NCBI GenBank assembly: GCA_000733355.1
Contig: JNVV01000002.1
Location: 1,591,590 to 1,655,589 of the forward strand
DNA: 64,000 nucleotides
DNA from: Falciphora oryzae
Lineage: Eukaryota > Ascomycota > Sordariomycetes > Magnaporthales > Magnaporthaceae
Reading direction: 5' to 3'
Shown here: piece after piece, positions 21,374 to 33,388 of the stretch
Numbering within the stretch: position 1 is the stretch's first letter
Layout of the letters: each line of letters opens with the position of its first letter
The notes under the pieces: generated by a model
The model's database searches: none
What the model was told of the DNA's origin: nothing
The model's input: the letters and a program-made list of their open reading frames with translations, nothing else
Made by a program: the position numbers and the translations under genes

Positions 21374-21938
21374 AGCCGCGTTATTTGCTTCGGTGTTATA
21401 GGGTGATATTTTAATGGGTTATGCTGTGGAGCGTGCTGGACTTGTTGGCGGTTCGGCGCATTGCTACGCTCCGGTGGGTGGCTTCGCTATATCAATGCCA
21501 CTGTTCGCGGCCAAAGAGCTGGGCTTGGAAGCTGCTAGCATACTCCTGGCGTGCGAGCCATGCTTCTACATTGTCTCTTGGTGCTTTCTTCGTCTACACA
21601 TACCACGTGAGTCTTTGTTCGGCATAGCCGGCCAGCCATTGATGCGCGCTTCGGAAAGACAAAGAATGAACAACCAACTAAGAGCCCTTAGGTAAGGGGC
21701 TTTCTCTCGGTGAAAGACAACAAGGGGTTTCTAGGCGAAGACACTCCGGAACGGACAGTCCTTTGTGGAAGGGAATGTAGCCAGCCAGTGTAGACAGCTG
21801 GTTGACGTATAAGACGAGGGCAGGCAGAGCCTGGCATCGGGATCACACTGGAGGCAAAAAGAACATGTATCAACACAAAATAAGAACCACGAAGCCGCAA
21901 AACACATAACCTGGAGGACCAAACTAACTACTATCATC
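21374..21938. other. intergenic upstream of orphan and Cys-rich ORFs
   Basis: About 560 bp. Only short ORFs. Nothing else recognised. Confidence 0.35.
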
Positions 21939-22193
21939 ATGTGCCAGAGACGCCTCGTCTGCACCATGTGCAACCGCGGTGAGGTCATTCGCTGCGACGA
22001 CTGGAAGGCCGAGGAACGGCGCCTGGAGGGTATCTGCGGGCTATTCAGCTCCAGGCGTGAGGTGTGCAGTCTCGAGAGCCGGCGAGGCCCCGCCGACCCA
22101 GGCCACAGGTGCCGGGCCGCGAGGCCGGACGAGAAGCCGAAGAGACAGGCGCAAAGCGGAGGCGGGTGGCAGTCATGGCAGCAGGCCAGCTAG
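21939..22193 (+). CDS. small cysteine-rich hypothetical protein, 84 aa
   Basis: A short frame starting MCQRRLVCTMCNRGEVIRCD. There are seven Cys, mainly in the first half, including a C-x2-C pair (CTMC). There is no hydrophobic signal peptide, so export is unlikely by the classical route. The second half is basic and hydrophilic and ends at a TAG. The ATG has a plausible A-rich context (CTATCATCATG). It lies alone in a gene-poor stretch. It could be a small metal-binding protein or a chance ORF. An intron could extend it, but I see none that clearly does. Confidence 0.35.
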   Translation: MCQRRLVCTMCNRGEVIRCDDWKAEERRLEGICGLFSSRREVCSLESRRGPADPGHRCRAARPDEKPKRQAQSGGGWQSWQQAS

Positions 22194-25100
22194 CCTGGAA
22201 CGCCCATGTTGGTGACATAGCCCTTTGGGGGCCGACACGGCATCCAAACTAGTCGTATGGAGTTGTGTCATCGACTGTGCGTACGGCACGTGTCGTCTGC
22301 CGGTTGACGTTTGAGGGTGGAAAGGCGACTAATACATGCTCTGGGTACCTATCGATTACTTGTTGTATAGTGTGTCACGAGCAAGGAATACACGTTATCT
22401 AGATGTGCCCTGTGTAGGGCAATAAACAGGGTGCTACGATGCAAAAATTACCAGGATTGCTTTATTGGCAGAGAAAGGTTTACACGGTGTGCCAGGATGA
22501 ATAAAAAGCGACCAGTGACGATACATATAGAGGCATGTTCCTCGAATAAAAGTCTGCATGCAGTTCGGTGAACTGCAGGGTCAATTAGAACACCTAACCA
22601 TCTGTAGTTGGTAGGAGGGGACACGGAAAGGAAACAGGAAAGGATACAGGAACGGACATTAGCGTGGTCGGAACTGCAACTTTCCATTTGGGCACCATGG
22701 GAGGTTGTCAGGAAACCACATGGACGCGACCGAAGGTGGTCGGCATGTTCCAGATGTTCCGCGATGTCTAAGACACGCATCGACATGGTATGGCACTTCC
22801 TCCAACCACCACCACCTATCGTGCCCACCTCCAAAATGCCCGAATTCCCCCCACTCAACGACAAACGCGATCGAACAGGTGGAGGTGACAACGGACCTAC
22901 GACATCAGGGAATAGTTCGTCATGCCATCTACCAGACCCAGTGTTATGCAGGTCGGGCTGGGTACCCTGGAAAGCAAAGAGCCGCATATCGGCAGGACAG
23001 TAAGGACAGGCCGCCACGCCTCGGCTTCAGGCTGCAGTGTTCCCGCAACAAAGTAGTCTCTCAGGCTCCTCGATTCTCCTGGGCCCTATTGGCTGGGGGG
23101 CTGGGGTGATGCATGTGATTACGGAAGCACTGATAGGACACTTGTCCGCGACTGCGAATTACGTGTCGCCCGCTCCAGCTTGCTATCTGCAGGAAGGAGG
23201 GCATGAGGGCCTCGCGCATGGAGCCATGTGGCGGCGGCGGACGGACGGAGCCCAGCACGTTTCAAAGGATGGGCTGGTTTGGATGACTGGCAAATGCATG
23301 ATTGTCCCACGCAGCGGCTGAACTGATTAGCCGGAGATCGTCGCCCAGGAATTCCGTCGTTGTCTGTGGTGGTGCGGAAAGTTGGGTCATGACTGACCGA
23401 CTGACTCGATAGCCTTCTCCAACAAACATGGAGCCAAGAAGCACGCGTCGGACTCGGTCGAATCAAATCCGTTGGTCGCATGCAGCAGTCGCTTCCGCGT
23501 CCCTCCCTCTCTCCTCCAGCCAGCCCTACGAGGCCCTCCCAAAACTGGATGAAAGCAGCCCGCACCGGCGTGTGGCCTCAATGTTGTTGATCCGCGCCGC
23601 CACCCCTGGTGGCCATAATCCTTCTGCGCGCTGTGCTGTGCTGTGGGATTCCAGTAATTGAAAACCGCTGGTGCTGGGCATCTACTTTTCATCGGGGTGG
23701 CTAAGATGGGCGTCATCTAGTCCTAGTGTGATTCCTTTACTTTTATTGTATGTCGGAAAGCTCACTGGGATGGCAAAGACGGGGGAAGAATAAAGTGTCT
23801 GGTCAATGGATCGTGCCGCTCACCCTTACCAAGCGCTGCTGGCGAGGCCCACAGTCAGTCAATCTCCCCAGACAATTGATGGCTGTGCAGTGGGTCATGT
23901 CGAGCGCTGCGCTGCGAGCATGGAGGAGTGGTGGCCTCGTGTGGCCTCGAAGGACACTGATCAACCCAATTTGATTGGCGGGGAACTGCAATCCCGTGGG
24001 TGGCCCCACAAGGCCATTGGAACGGGCCCCGAGCCACTTCCTCGGTGTAATTCTGGAAGGCTGAGCAGACGAGCCAAAATCTTTGATTTTGTTTGAAAAC
24101 CAGCGGGCCTGCCTCATAATAATTATAATTATAATAATAATAATAATAGTAGCAATGGCGAACACAGCTCGGACTTGATCTCGACGCCCTTTCCGAGGAC
24201 ACGGTCGTGGTGGGAATTCGCATCACATACCAACACCGAAGCGCTCGGTGGTCCATGTTGAATCATTTGTTTGTCTGTATGCGGGGTGGCAGGGTGGCGG
24301 GGAGATATGGTTACAGTAGCCGGACCGCAAGGGAGCGGCTCTGGGCTGCGCAGAGTGTGAGTGTGTGAATACCTGCAGTATTTGCTCCCGAGTTTGCGCT
24401 CCCCACTTCTTTCCTGTTCTCCCCGTGCAGAAATGGGTTGGTTGGTTGTATGCTGCAGGGGTGCGCGAACAAGGGAGGGCAGGCTGTGGCTGTCAGCAAA
24501 AGATGGGGCCTCCTGGTAAGCAGTGACTTCCGCTCGTGTTTCCCGCTATCCCGTCCAATGCTCGTCTCTCTGTTTGCCGTCGAAGACAGCCGACTCGCAG
24601 CACCTGCTGCCGTTTGGGTCGATTTCGACTTGGTGAAACGAGACCTGAAAATCTCGAGATACCCGAGCATTCGAAAATTTGGACCGAGGCGCGTCAAAGC
24701 GGTGCCGTCGTCGGTTGGGTTGTCGTTGGCGATGGGCAGACGTGTTCCCGCATTGAGATGGGGACGATGATCCCCAACCACCCCTTGGTTCCGGGATAAC
24801 TCGACATAACATGGCTCAGGCGTGTCGGACTGCATGCATCGCCCCAGAAAGCGCCCCTCTGGCATGTACTGCTCGCGCTTGTTGAGCCTCAATTTGCGGC
24901 CATGGTGACATTTGGCGGCACCAACTTGCATGGGGCCCACCCAAGAGGATTCTGCTGGCCGGGGGGCGAAGCGCTCGCGCTAGCCCGCTTTGGGCGGGGA
25001 TTTTAGGCAGCCATCTTGACCAGCGCGCTCACCAACGGCCTTTCTAATCGACCTCGCACCCCGTCTACCGTCTTCCATCCGCTCCATCTCACTCATCTTC

Positions 25101-25884
25101 GTCATCCCCTCTCCCCTTTTTTTCATCCGCCCTGCTCCTGAGGCCGCCCTCAGAACCCTCGCGTGCACTTACTGTCTAGCGTGCTCTCCGCCGTCTATCG
25201 TGTCGTCGCCGTTCGTGTCCCCCCGCCTTTCTAGACCCGCCCTTCGTATAACTCATTGAGCGTCAGCCCCGAGCCGCAACGGCTCCCCATCGCCTCGCCT
25301 TTTTCCATCTTGTCTTCTTCCCTCCCAGCTCCCAACGCCCAACACCACACGTGTTCACGTCAAATCTCCGCAGTCACACAGACTGTATTTAGGGCCTTCT
25401 CGGCTTCTGGTCCTTGAGTCTATTTGCAGTTTTGTCATCACATTTTCCCAAGCCCGGCCCGGGAACAGACCTGCTTCCCACACGCGTGAAGTCGAAGCTT
25501 GGTCCTGGACAGGCCGTCGTTGCTTGCCCAACCACCACAGCCAATAATTGTAAGAGACCAGCACTGCTTCTCCTTGGCTCGTCCTGCCTACAAGAACGGG
25601 AGCCAGTTCCCTTTTCCCTTTTCACCGCAATACAAGCAGCATAGCCGGCCAATCCCGGCAGGGATCGAGTCGTCACGCCTTATCTTGTCGCATCGAACTG
25701 GCGTTTGCTGCATGCACCAGGGGGCTGCCGAACACAGTCGGTGACTCATAGCTCCGGGCCTCAGCCTTATGAGGACAAGAGTCCTCTGCAGACCTGAGCT
25801 AACCTGTCGTTTGCCACGGCATCCAGTCCTCTCCTCCTCCTCGACTGGCTTGCTTGGGGCCCACCCTGCACTCCAACCGCCAAC
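22194..25884. other. 3.7-kb gene-poor region, including the long leader/promoter of the C2H2 factor
   Basis: ORFs of up to 209 codons occur but overlap each other on both strands and lack family resemblance or biased codon use. A trinucleotide-like AT tract is at 24117-24150. The last ~900 bp are CT-rich with many upstream ATGs and are probably the promoter and 5' leader of the zinc-finger gene. No transposon protein or terminal repeat was recognised. Confidence 0.4.
24117..24150 (+). repeat. AT-rich microsatellite (AATTAT / ATA units)
   Basis: Runs as ATAATAATTATAATT followed by about six ATA/TAA units, in otherwise GC-balanced intergenic DNA. Confidence 0.7.
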
Positions 25885-28185
25885 ATGTCCAATCCTCGAA
25901 GGACCCCGATGACTCGTCCGGACTCTGCCCTCACTCTTAAGACCAACATGATCCTGAGGAAAGGCGCCACCTTCCACTCTCCCACGAGTCCCGACACCCC
26001 CGAGTCTGCTGTCTTCGTCCCTCCCTCCCTGCCGCGTAGGTCGCAGACAAACCTTGACGATGTCGTCGATGCTCATCGTCGTCGTGTTGCCCTGACCCTC
26101 GGCGACATCGACAAGGCCCTCTCGGCTGCCGCGGATACCACCCCGTCGCCTAAGAAGACTCTGCGCGACACTAGCTACCCCATCCCGAGAGGTCTCCTCT
26201 CGCCAACTCTCATCGGCAAGGACATGGAGGCTGAGCGCCGCGTCCTGCGGCCTCGCCCGAACCGTCGCTCGAACCGCCACCACCACGAGTCTGACAGCGG
26301 CCTCGGCACCTCCATTGCTTCGACCAAGGAGAAGCGTGTGGTCGTCACCGACACCGCTGCCGAGAAGGCCAGCGTCAAGGCGTCTGCCGTCACAAGGTCC
26401 GCCGCCTCCACCACTTCCAAGAGCCTCCCCGGCCTGAGCGCTCGTGCAACTAGTCGCATCTACGAGCACACTCTCAAGCCTCTGCTTGCCAACTCCTCAT
26501 TCAAGGACTTCCATCCCGTCATTCTTGAATGCCCAAGAAAGATCTCGTCCAAACAGATTGTTTGTCTGCGAGACGTTGAAAAGACGCTCCTCCTGACTGC
26601 CCAAGTAAGTAACTCTGGAGTCGCTTCGGAACAAAGCATGGGTGCTAACCTCTCGCTCCCATTAAAGGGCGTCACCAAAGCTGCCAAGCTTTACCTGGAC
26701 TTCTGCCTTTCAACTGCCCGCTGCATTCAAGCAACCGTCGCCCTTCTCAGCGAGCCTGAGCAGCGCCGTCCCAAGGACGTGCCCTACAACAGCGGCTACT
26801 TTATCGACCTCGTGGATCAGATTCGCCACTACGCTCAGCAAATCGCCGATCAGAAGAAGTCGGGCAGCACTGACGCCATGGATGTCGATGTGTACGCAGT
26901 ACCCCCGCACTCTGCTATCAAAAGTAGTGACCGACTTGCTAACCGCCTCTGCAGAAAGGACGAGGTCAGGCTTCATGGCGGCATTGCTGTCAACGGACGT
27001 CCCGCCGAGCTGGTGCGGGTGCGCAACGGTAAAGCTATCTCGATCGCTACCGGCGAGCCTGTCGAGCTGGAGGAGGATGTCAACAGCCCGATCAGGTTCA
27101 AGCGCTCCGCTAGCCAGGAGCTCGCCGACGACGACGAGATCATGAGGTCTATGGCCCGTCGAAAGAAGAATGCTCCTCCTGAGGAATACGCTCCCAAGAA
27201 GTGCCGCGAGCCCGGCTGCAACAAAGAGTTCAAGCGGCCCTGCGATCTGACAAAGCACGAGAAGACGCACTCACGTCCTTGGAAGTGCTCTGTGCCTACG
27301 TGCAAGTACCACGAGTACGGGTGGCCCACCGAGAAGGAGATGCAGCGGCATTTTGGTGACAAGCATTCGTCGGCCCCACCCATGTATGAGTGCCTGTACA
27401 AGCCTTGCCCTTACAAGTCGAAGCGCGAGAGCAATTGCAAGCAGCACATGGAGAAGGCGCACGGGTGGACCTACGTCCGGACCAAGACCAACGGCAAAAA
27501 GAACGTGAGCCACCCTGGCAGCGTCACTCACGCGACACCCCCGGTTCACAACATGCCTACGCCCAACAGTGAGATCAGCTTTGGCGTGGCGACCCCACCT
27601 CAGGTGCGCGTGTATGACGGAATCGAGTTTCCAGGCTACACGGCGCAGGACCAGTTTGGTGCGGCGGACCTGCGTCCCCAGGAGCTTCAGATTGACCCCC
27701 TTGAGTTCTCCCCCATCGACAACGCCACGCCGTCGACCGACTCGGGAATGGACCATTCTTCGTACCAGGACCTCAGCGGCGACTTTACGCTCTATGAGGA
27801 CCTTTACAACGCCAACGTTCATCAGATCGCTGTGTCTAACCCGTTCAGCAAGGAGATGGCTCAGCAGTTTGCCGCCTTCTCCGCGGCCGAGCTCAACAAG
27901 ACGCAGCCGGCCCCGCACATTTCGCCCATTGGCCAGGGCAACGCCATGCTGTTCACCCCGAGCTCGCTTGCCGAGGTTGATGAGGGCTTTGATGACTACT
28001 CGGCCCATGGCCACGTGGGTCCCGACTTCTGCTTGTTTCCTCCCACCGAATTTGCCAAACAGCCTCTGTTCGAGCCTCTGTTTGGCGAGATTCCTAGTGT
28101 CGCGGCCGGGTATTCACAGCCGACCTCGCAGGATCTCCTTCAAGACTGGCGTAACGCCCAGTACCAGACGTACCCGCACAACTAA
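25885..28185 (+). CDS. C2H2 zinc-finger transcription factor of fungal type
   Basis: Open over 766 codons, but two stretches, 26605-26667 (GTAAGT..AAAG) and 26892-26954 (GTACGC..GCAG), each 63 nt and each with a GCTAAC branch-like motif, look like in-frame introns. Spliced, the protein is about 724 aa. A disordered N-terminus is followed by a conserved helical domain (FHPVILECPRKISSKQIVCLRD..KAAKLYLDFCLSTARCIQATV..YFIDLVDQIRHYAQQ) and KLHGG-like DEVRLHGGIAVNGRPAELVRV. Three C2H2-like fingers lie at about spliced residues 398-484: CREPGCNKEF..HEKTH, CSVPTCKYHEY..HFGDKH and CLYKPCPYKS..HMEKAH. The C-terminus is acidic and aromatic, suited to activation. Target genes are unknown to me. It is preceded by an unusually long leader. 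Confidence 0.87.
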   Translation: MSNPRRTPMTRPDSALTLKTNMILRKGATFHSPTSPDTPESAVFVPPSLPRRSQTNLDDVVDAHRRRVALTLGDIDKALSAAADTTPSPKKTLRDTSYPIPRGLLSPTLIGKDMEAERRVLRPRPNRRSNRHHHESDSGLGTSIASTKEKRVVVTDTAAEKASVKASAVTRSAASTTSKSLPGLSARATSRIYEHTLKPLLANSSFKDFHPVILECPRKISSKQIVCLRDVEKTLLLTAQVSNSGVASEQSMGANLSLPLKGVTKAAKLYLDFCLSTARCIQATVALLSEPEQRRPKDVPYNSGYFIDLVDQIRHYAQQIADQKKSGSTDAMDVDVYAVPPHSAIKSSDRLANRLCRKDEVRLHGGIAVNGRPAELVRVRNGKAISIATGEPVELEEDVNSPIRFKRSASQELADDDEIMRSMARRKKNAPPEEYAPKKCREPGCNKEFKRPCDLTKHEKTHSRPWKCSVPTCKYHEYGWPTEKEMQRHFGDKHSSAPPMYECLYKPCPYKSKRESNCKQHMEKAHGWTYVRTKTNGKKNVSHPGSVTHATPPVHNMPTPNSEISFGVATPPQVRVYDGIEFPGYTAQDQFGAADLRPQELQIDPLEFSPIDNATPSTDSGMDHSSYQDLSGDFTLYEDLYNANVHQIAVSNPFSKEMAQQFAAFSAAELNKTQPAPHISPIGQGNAMLFTPSSLAEVDEGFDDYSAHGHVGPDFCLFPPTEFAKQPLFEPLFGEIPSVAAGYSQPTSQDLLQDWRNAQYQTYPHN

Positions 28186-29358
28186 TGGGCATGGCAGTCC
28201 TTGGTGACACAGGGTTGTATCCCGATGGGTGGCATGTATCACAACTCTCAGAACGTCTTTGGTTATTTTTGATAAAATTGCGTGCTGGGAGACTGTTTCT
28301 ACCATTCTAGCTTCGGCTAGTCGCGTACTGTCTTTTGCTTTTTGCGATTGTTTTTTTTCTTTCTCCCTTTTAATGTTCACTTTTGTAGCGTTCAGCGACG
28401 AGTTATGACGCAGAGACTCAGCAGGAGGGGACAATCGGGAGCTGAGTGGACATGTTTTTCACTCGACCCCCGCCTTCCTCTACCGATCTCTTATATACGT
28501 TACCAGTCTCAGAAGGGTCACTGAAGAAGAGGCAAAGGAGAAACATAACGGAAAAATAGCCAGAAGAAGCGGAGCCAACTTCTATTGGGATAACCCTTTT
28601 TCCTCTCTACTCAATCTCTATCGAAGTCTGTCTACCCGGTCTGCTTATCCTTGGTCTCCATGTTCGACGTGGTTTGGCTCCTGTTGCAAGTGTTTCTTTC
28701 AGTTCGGTTCGTTCGCTCCTATCTTGTGAATCTACAGTCATTGTGGCGGCAGGTATGTTGAGGGGCGTGAGAAGAAGAGGTATCAGTATCAGGTCCTGTC
28801 TCGAAATCGGGGCGGAAAGGCTTGGGAATCAGTGAAGGAAGCATTGTTTGTTGCCTGGGGTGCCAGGCTCGACACACACTTCCTACAAGTGTTACAAGTA
28901 GTAGAGAAAAAAAAAAAAAAGAAGAAAAAAAAAACAAGTCCAAGACTATAAAGCCATTCCCATTCCTTTCTCATTGGCTGTGAGCATTTATGACGTTGTC
29001 GTCTGTTTTGTATGTTATTACGATGACGGGTAACGCTCGCGCTCAGTGGGGCATCCAGCCACACTGGGCACGTGTCAAAGCTCATGTGGGTTCATTCTGG
29101 ACTCCACTCGAACGGACTGCTTCGGCGCCCGTCTGCCCAAAATTTTACCTCTGCCTTTCTTCCTCGACCTTTTGACGTTTTGATGGACAACGACAGAAAG
29201 AAGTTCGGTGAATCGCGCTCCAGGGAAGGAGAAAGATGCTGCATCCAGGCCGAGCCCAGGCCTAGGAATGGGTGTAGGTACGCCTACAGCTTGCCGGCTT
29301 GCTCTCCCATCAGCCGAATGCACATCGTGAGTTCCCATTATCCCCATCGCACTCGCCG

Positions 29359-29382
29359 CTCTTCTCTTCTCTTCTCTTCTCC
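29359..29382 (+). repeat. TCTTC pentanucleotide repeat
   Basis: Four to five consecutive CTTCT/TCTTC units inside CT-rich intergenic sequence. Confidence 0.65.
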
Positions 29383-29760
29383 CGTCTCCTTTTCTCCTTC
29401 ATCTTTGTCTCCATCGAGACGCCCCGACACGACTTCCACGTCTCCTTTCGTGCCGTCACACCCCATATTCCGCCGCCCCCCCAGATCTCATGATGAATCG
29501 GGCCTCGTTACAAGGTCCAACCCACATCTCAAAATTTAGGAAGAGCCGTCTGAGACTGTCTCCGGGGGACGTCCGTCTCCCCTTGGCGACCTCCGCCTAC
29601 TGGGCCGCTGACCGGCCTACCACCCAAAACGCGCTGCATCGTCATATGCTCGCGGGGCGTTGGCGGCCAGGGTGGAGGGAGTGGAGGCCGTAGTGCTTTA
29701 AACCCGGGTTTCTGATAGAGATCGATCTGTTTGCACCGCACATTGCACCACACTTTTTTC

Positions 29761-29763
<3 letters not shown>

Positions 29764-29794
<31 letters not shown>
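29764..29794 (+). repeat. (CT)n dinucleotide microsatellite
   Basis: About fifteen uninterrupted CT units, ending at CGCTATC. Confidence 0.85.
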
Positions 29795-29797
<3 letters not shown>

Positions 29798-30112
29798 ATC
29801 TTATGCTGTCTTCTGCAATTTCCAAACGAGTCCGTGACTATACGCTCGTGCGCGAAATGGTGATTGCTAACCTGAAGTGCGAACCAGATAATATATCGCT
29901 CTGTCCTGAGAGGCAGGTAATAGGGCTGGCGGAACCACGGATCACTGTCTGGCGCCGGAGAGAAATCTGACGTACATGGCGGATATAGGTGGGTTGGAAG
30001 GCAGGTAGGTGCATGTACCAGCAATCGTGCAATTTATGTATACAGGTAGATGTAGATACGTAGGCGCCCTCATGTCAACTATGCCCAACACGTTCGCCGC
30101 GTTTTACTTGGC

Positions 30113-33100
30113 TCAGTCACTCTCGCTCTCTAGCAAGAATGGTCTGCGAGCTCTGCGTTTACTCTGCCGCCCCAGTCCGCCACTGCTATCGTGTCCATCG
30201 CTATTCCCTCCACGCGTGGAGTCGTCCTTTGCAGAGGACGGTTCCCGCCCCGTACTCCCCCCGAGGAGTGCCTCGAGAGGGGGTACGTCGTCGTCCTCAC
30301 TCTGCTGGGTGCCGGGGAGTTCGGCGGGGACAAAGTAAGGCTTAGATACAACAGCCGGCGATGTCGACGCCACAGAGGATACGGAAGACGACCTCGCCCG
30401 CCGCCTGGGTGCTGCTGGTGCCGACAGCCCGGACGAAACTTTGCGGGAGGGTCCTGTAAGGTCTAAGCCGTTGTCTGTGCTCAGGCTTGACGCGCATGCG
30501 CCTTGTGATTGTCCGTTCTCCTCGCCGTACGAAATGAATGATGCCAGGTCGTCGTCGCTAAAGTCTTCTCGGTGCGGCGTGTCGTCGCCATCAGATAGAT
30601 ATTCCGATACGGCGCTGATCTCTGGCTTGGAGGACGGCTTCTGCCGCTTGGGTGGCTGTTGCCGAGCATTGTCGGGCTCTGGTGGTGAGGCGCGCTTGTG
30701 GCCCTGGGACGTCCCAGGCTCATCACCAAAGGGTGGCACCGGAATGTCAAGGTAGCGGTTGGCTGCCATCTTCTCACTTGGCTGTCCGCGGGACTCGGAC
30801 AGCTTTTTGAATAGCCTCACACAGCGCTTGGTATACGACCCGTGCTTGATGTGAACACTGGGTCGTAAGGTCCGCTGCAGTGTTGGGTGGGCTGCCAGGC
30901 TCGGCATACTTATCTCCTCGGCGTGGTCCTGATAAAAGGGGAGGTTTCTGTACTGCCTGTTGAGCTCGGCCAGCTGCGTGCTGTTCAGGAGAACGCTCTC
31001 AAGCTTTGGGACTGGAGCTAGGTCCTCCTCCTCCTTCACCTGCTCAGGTTTCTGGACCACGGGTTTCTGGGCCACGAGTTTCTGGGCCGTCTTTGCCGGC
31101 GTGGGCTGCTTCGGCGGTGCTGCCGTCGCCTTCCCAAACATGGATGCCAGCGTGAAGCCCGTCTCCACGCCATCGGGCATGTTGAACTTCTTTTTGCTAG
31201 GTTTCTTGCCGCGAGTGCTCCGGCTCTTTGGTTCTGGTAGCGAGGTGTTCTGGGTATTCTCGACGGGAATCTCGACGACTCGCTTGTCGACCTCGGGCTT
31301 CACGTCTCTTGGAACGATCCTGGAGGACAGGTCGTACCGGAAGTTGAACCTGCTGCCCTCGCAGATGAGGTGCTGCATCTTCTCGTAGTTGTCCTGCGCC
31401 TGGTTGTACTTGTCTTCCTCCTTGCCTTTCATGAGAAGCAGTGTGATCTTGCCTGCTCTCTTGCGGCCTGTCCGCCCCATGCGCTGGAGCATCCGGATGG
31501 GCGACGATGAGGCGTCGTAGCATATGATGAGGTCGACCTGACCAATGTCGAGCCCTTCCTCGCCGATGGATGTAGCAACAAGGACGTTGAAGGTCCCGCT
31601 CCTGAACTTTTCAATCGTCTCAATCTGCTGCTTCTGCTTCATGCCCTCGCTCTTCTTCGAGTCGGCCTGCCCGACAAAGAGGGAGGCGCTGACCATGGGC
31701 TTGTGCATGTTGAGGACCCGCACGATCTCCTCGGCGCTGTCTCGGTACTCGCTGAAGACGATCACGCGCGTGCTGGAGCCTTCGCCTGCGTCCATAAAAT
31801 GGTTGAGCAGGGTGTCGCAGAGATGCGTCAGCTTGGGGTGGCCGACAAAGTCGGGTAGCTTCAACCAATTCGATGCTATGTCCATCATCTCCTGGAAGCC
31901 AGGGTCTGCGAGAATCTGACGCTTGTACTTAGAACCCTTCTGCCCCTTCTCCTCTGTCTCGGCCCTAAAGGCGGCTAAGCTGTCGTAGAAGGGTCTGATG
32001 CCGTGGAAGTTGAGTAGCTTGATAGCGTGGGCCAGGCCCTGGAGGATTGTGAAGATGGCCATCAGCATCATCTTAGTGCCCTGGTTCGCGTGCCGGCCCG
32101 GGCCGTTGAACCAGTCCTGTCGGGCCTTCATAAGACCGTACGTTGTGATGGACGTGGGGTCGCGGCCATAGTATATGTTTGCCTGGCTGATCTTGGACGT
32201 GAGCGGCTTTAGCGCCTGGGAGAATAGCTCGCTCAGCCGTAGCATCTCGTCCGACGGCTCCAGAACGACACGGTCGATCTCGCGCGAATGGACGTAGCTC
32301 CGTATATCGATGGACTCCTCGGTCCTGATCTCGACATGAGACACCCCAAGATTGTCGATCACGGCCTGCACACCCTCGACGGTCGAGCCGGGAGTGGCGG
32401 TAAGTGCGAGCACACGGAAGCTCTTGGAGAAGCGGCGGATGAACTCAATGACCTTGACGTAGGCGTAGTCGCCCGTGGCGCGGTGGGCCTCGTCCACGAC
32501 TAGCAGCACGATCTTCTTGGGGTCCGCATATCCCTTTGAGAGATCGTTCATGAGCGTCTGCGGCGTCATGAAGAAGAGTCGTTTGCACTCCCACTCTTCC
32601 TCGCGTAGTGCGGGCTTGACTTCGCCCGTCAGCAGAGTTGCCGCCGAGCGCGGGATTCCGGCGATGTTGAGGCACGCCTCAACCTGTTGGGATGCCAGGG
32701 GCTTGGTAGGAGCGACGAAGACGATCTTGGCGCTGCGCGTCCAGCGGAAGTAGTTGAGCATGACGGTCGCGGCGATGAAGGTCTTGCCGAGGCCGGTCGG
32801 GAGTGCCACCAGGGTGTTGCTGAACAGCCCGTTCTTAACGATGCTGAACTGGTAGTCACGGATGGCCCCCAGGTTCATTGGGTAGACCCACGTCTTGAGG
32901 GCCTCGTTGTCCAGCTCATGATGCGTTGGCGCCTCGGCCGGCATGTCCCCACGGTAGGTCCGCCCGGCGCCGGGCCGCTGCGCCTGCGAGGGACCATTGT
33001 CCGCCAGGGGCTGGCCCAGGAGCGTGGTTTGGTGGAAGACCCGAGGCTGCTTGGCTACCGGCCGTGGGGCCCCCGCCGGCTCTGGGGAACTGTCAAACGC

Positions 33101-33388
33101 ATCAGACGGGATTCCGTCCAGGTCGTCCAAGCCTCCTCCCGAGCGCGAGGCGGATGAAGCCACTGCTGCCGTGGGCACTCTCGCTGCTGCGGTTGCCGTG
33201 GGCCTGGGACCTGTCTGGAGGCTCTGCCGCACGGAATTGATGGTCGGCCTGGGTCGCTGGGCCGTTGCGGACGACACAGTAGGCGCCAGATCATCCAGCG
33301 CCATCAGGTCCTCGTCGCAAACATCGTCGTCAAATAGGTCGCAGTCCGAAGCCATCCTCAGAGAACAGAGCGACGATGGCGACAACAC
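30113..33388 (-). CDS. MPH1: FANCM-family ATP-dependent DNA helicase Mph1
   Basis: One exon. The frame is open for 1091 codons from the first ATG; the second Met (33355, [22 protein letters not shown]) begins the conserved acidic N-terminus and may be the true start. The SF2 helicase core follows: [27 protein letters not shown] with Walker A at about residue 197, DEAH at about 298 ([17 protein letters not shown]), LALTATPGS, and the C-terminal lobe with [13 protein letters not shown] at about 635. The last 350 residues are disordered. Mph1 unwinds D-loops, reverses forks and guides error-free repair of crosslinks and double-strand breaks in the nucleus. Length fits the family. It is divergent from MEX67. 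Confidence 0.95.
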   Translation of the reverse strand: MLSPSSLCSLRMASDCDLFDDDVCDEDLMALDDLAPTVSSATAQRPRPTINSVRQSLQTGPRPTATAAARVPTAAVASSASRSGGGLDDLDGIPSDAFDSSPEPAGAPRPVAKQPRVFHQTTLLGQPLADNGPSQAQRPGAGRTYRGDMPAEAPTHHELDNEALKTWVYPMNLGAIRDYQFSIVKNGLFSNTLVALPTGLGKTFIAATVMLNYFRWTRSAKIVFVAPTKPLASQQVEACLNIAGIPRSAATLLTGEVKPALREEEWECKRLFFMTPQTLMNDLSKGYADPKKIVLLVVDEAHRATGDYAYVKVIEFIRRFSKSFRVLALTATPGSTVEGVQAVIDNLGVSHVEIRTEESIDIRSYVHSREIDRVVLEPSDEMLRLSELFSQALKPLTSKISQANIYYGRDPTSITTYGLMKARQDWFNGPGRHANQGTKMMLMAIFTILQGLAHAIKLLNFHGIRPFYDSLAAFRAETEEKGQKGSKYKRQILADPGFQEMMDIASNWLKLPDFVGHPKLTHLCDTLLNHFMDAGEGSSTRVIVFSEYRDSAEEIVRVLNMHKPMVSASLFVGQADSKKSEGMKQKQQIETIEKFRSGTFNVLVATSIGEEGLDIGQVDLIICYDASSSPIRMLQRMGRTGRKRAGKITLLLMKGKEEDKYNQAQDNYEKMQHLICEGSRFNFRYDLSSRIVPRDVKPEVDKRVVEIPVENTQNTSLPEPKSRSTRGKKPSKKKFNMPDGVETGFTLASMFGKATAAPPKQPTPAKTAQKLVAQKPVVQKPEQVKEEEDLAPVPKLESVLLNSTQLAELNRQYRNLPFYQDHAEEISMPSLAAHPTLQRTLRPSVHIKHGSYTKRCVRLFKKLSESRGQPSEKMAANRYLDIPVPPFGDEPGTSQGHKRASPPEPDNARQQPPKRQKPSSKPEISAVSEYLSDGDDTPHREDFSDDDLASFISYGEENGQSQGACASSLSTDNGLDLTGPSRKVSSGLSAPAAPRRRARSSSVSSVASTSPAVVSKPYFVPAELPGTQQSEDDDVPPLEALLGGSTGREPSSAKDDSTRGGNSDGHDSSGGLGRQSKRRARRPFLLESESD

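Larger units (their letters stand above)
28186..30112. other. 1.9-kb intergenic region, convergent C2H2 gene / MPH1
   Basis: Contains A-rich tracts (28906-28934), a TCTTC pentanucleotide repeat and a long CT dinucleotide run (separate entries). ORFs here are short and low-complexity. Confidence 0.4.

Noticed and set aside
22448..23565. Two minus-strand ORFs (189 and 148 codons) that might be exons of one gene
   Set aside because: I found no splice pair joining them into a protein with coherent features.
24311..24940. 209-codon minus-strand ORF in the gene-poor region
   Set aside because: No recognisable motif, atypical codon use and an equally open frame on the other strand.
25588..26469. 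293-codon minus-strand ORF overlapping the start of the C2H2 gene
   Set aside because: Covers leader and first exon of the supported gene on the other strand; no family resemblance.
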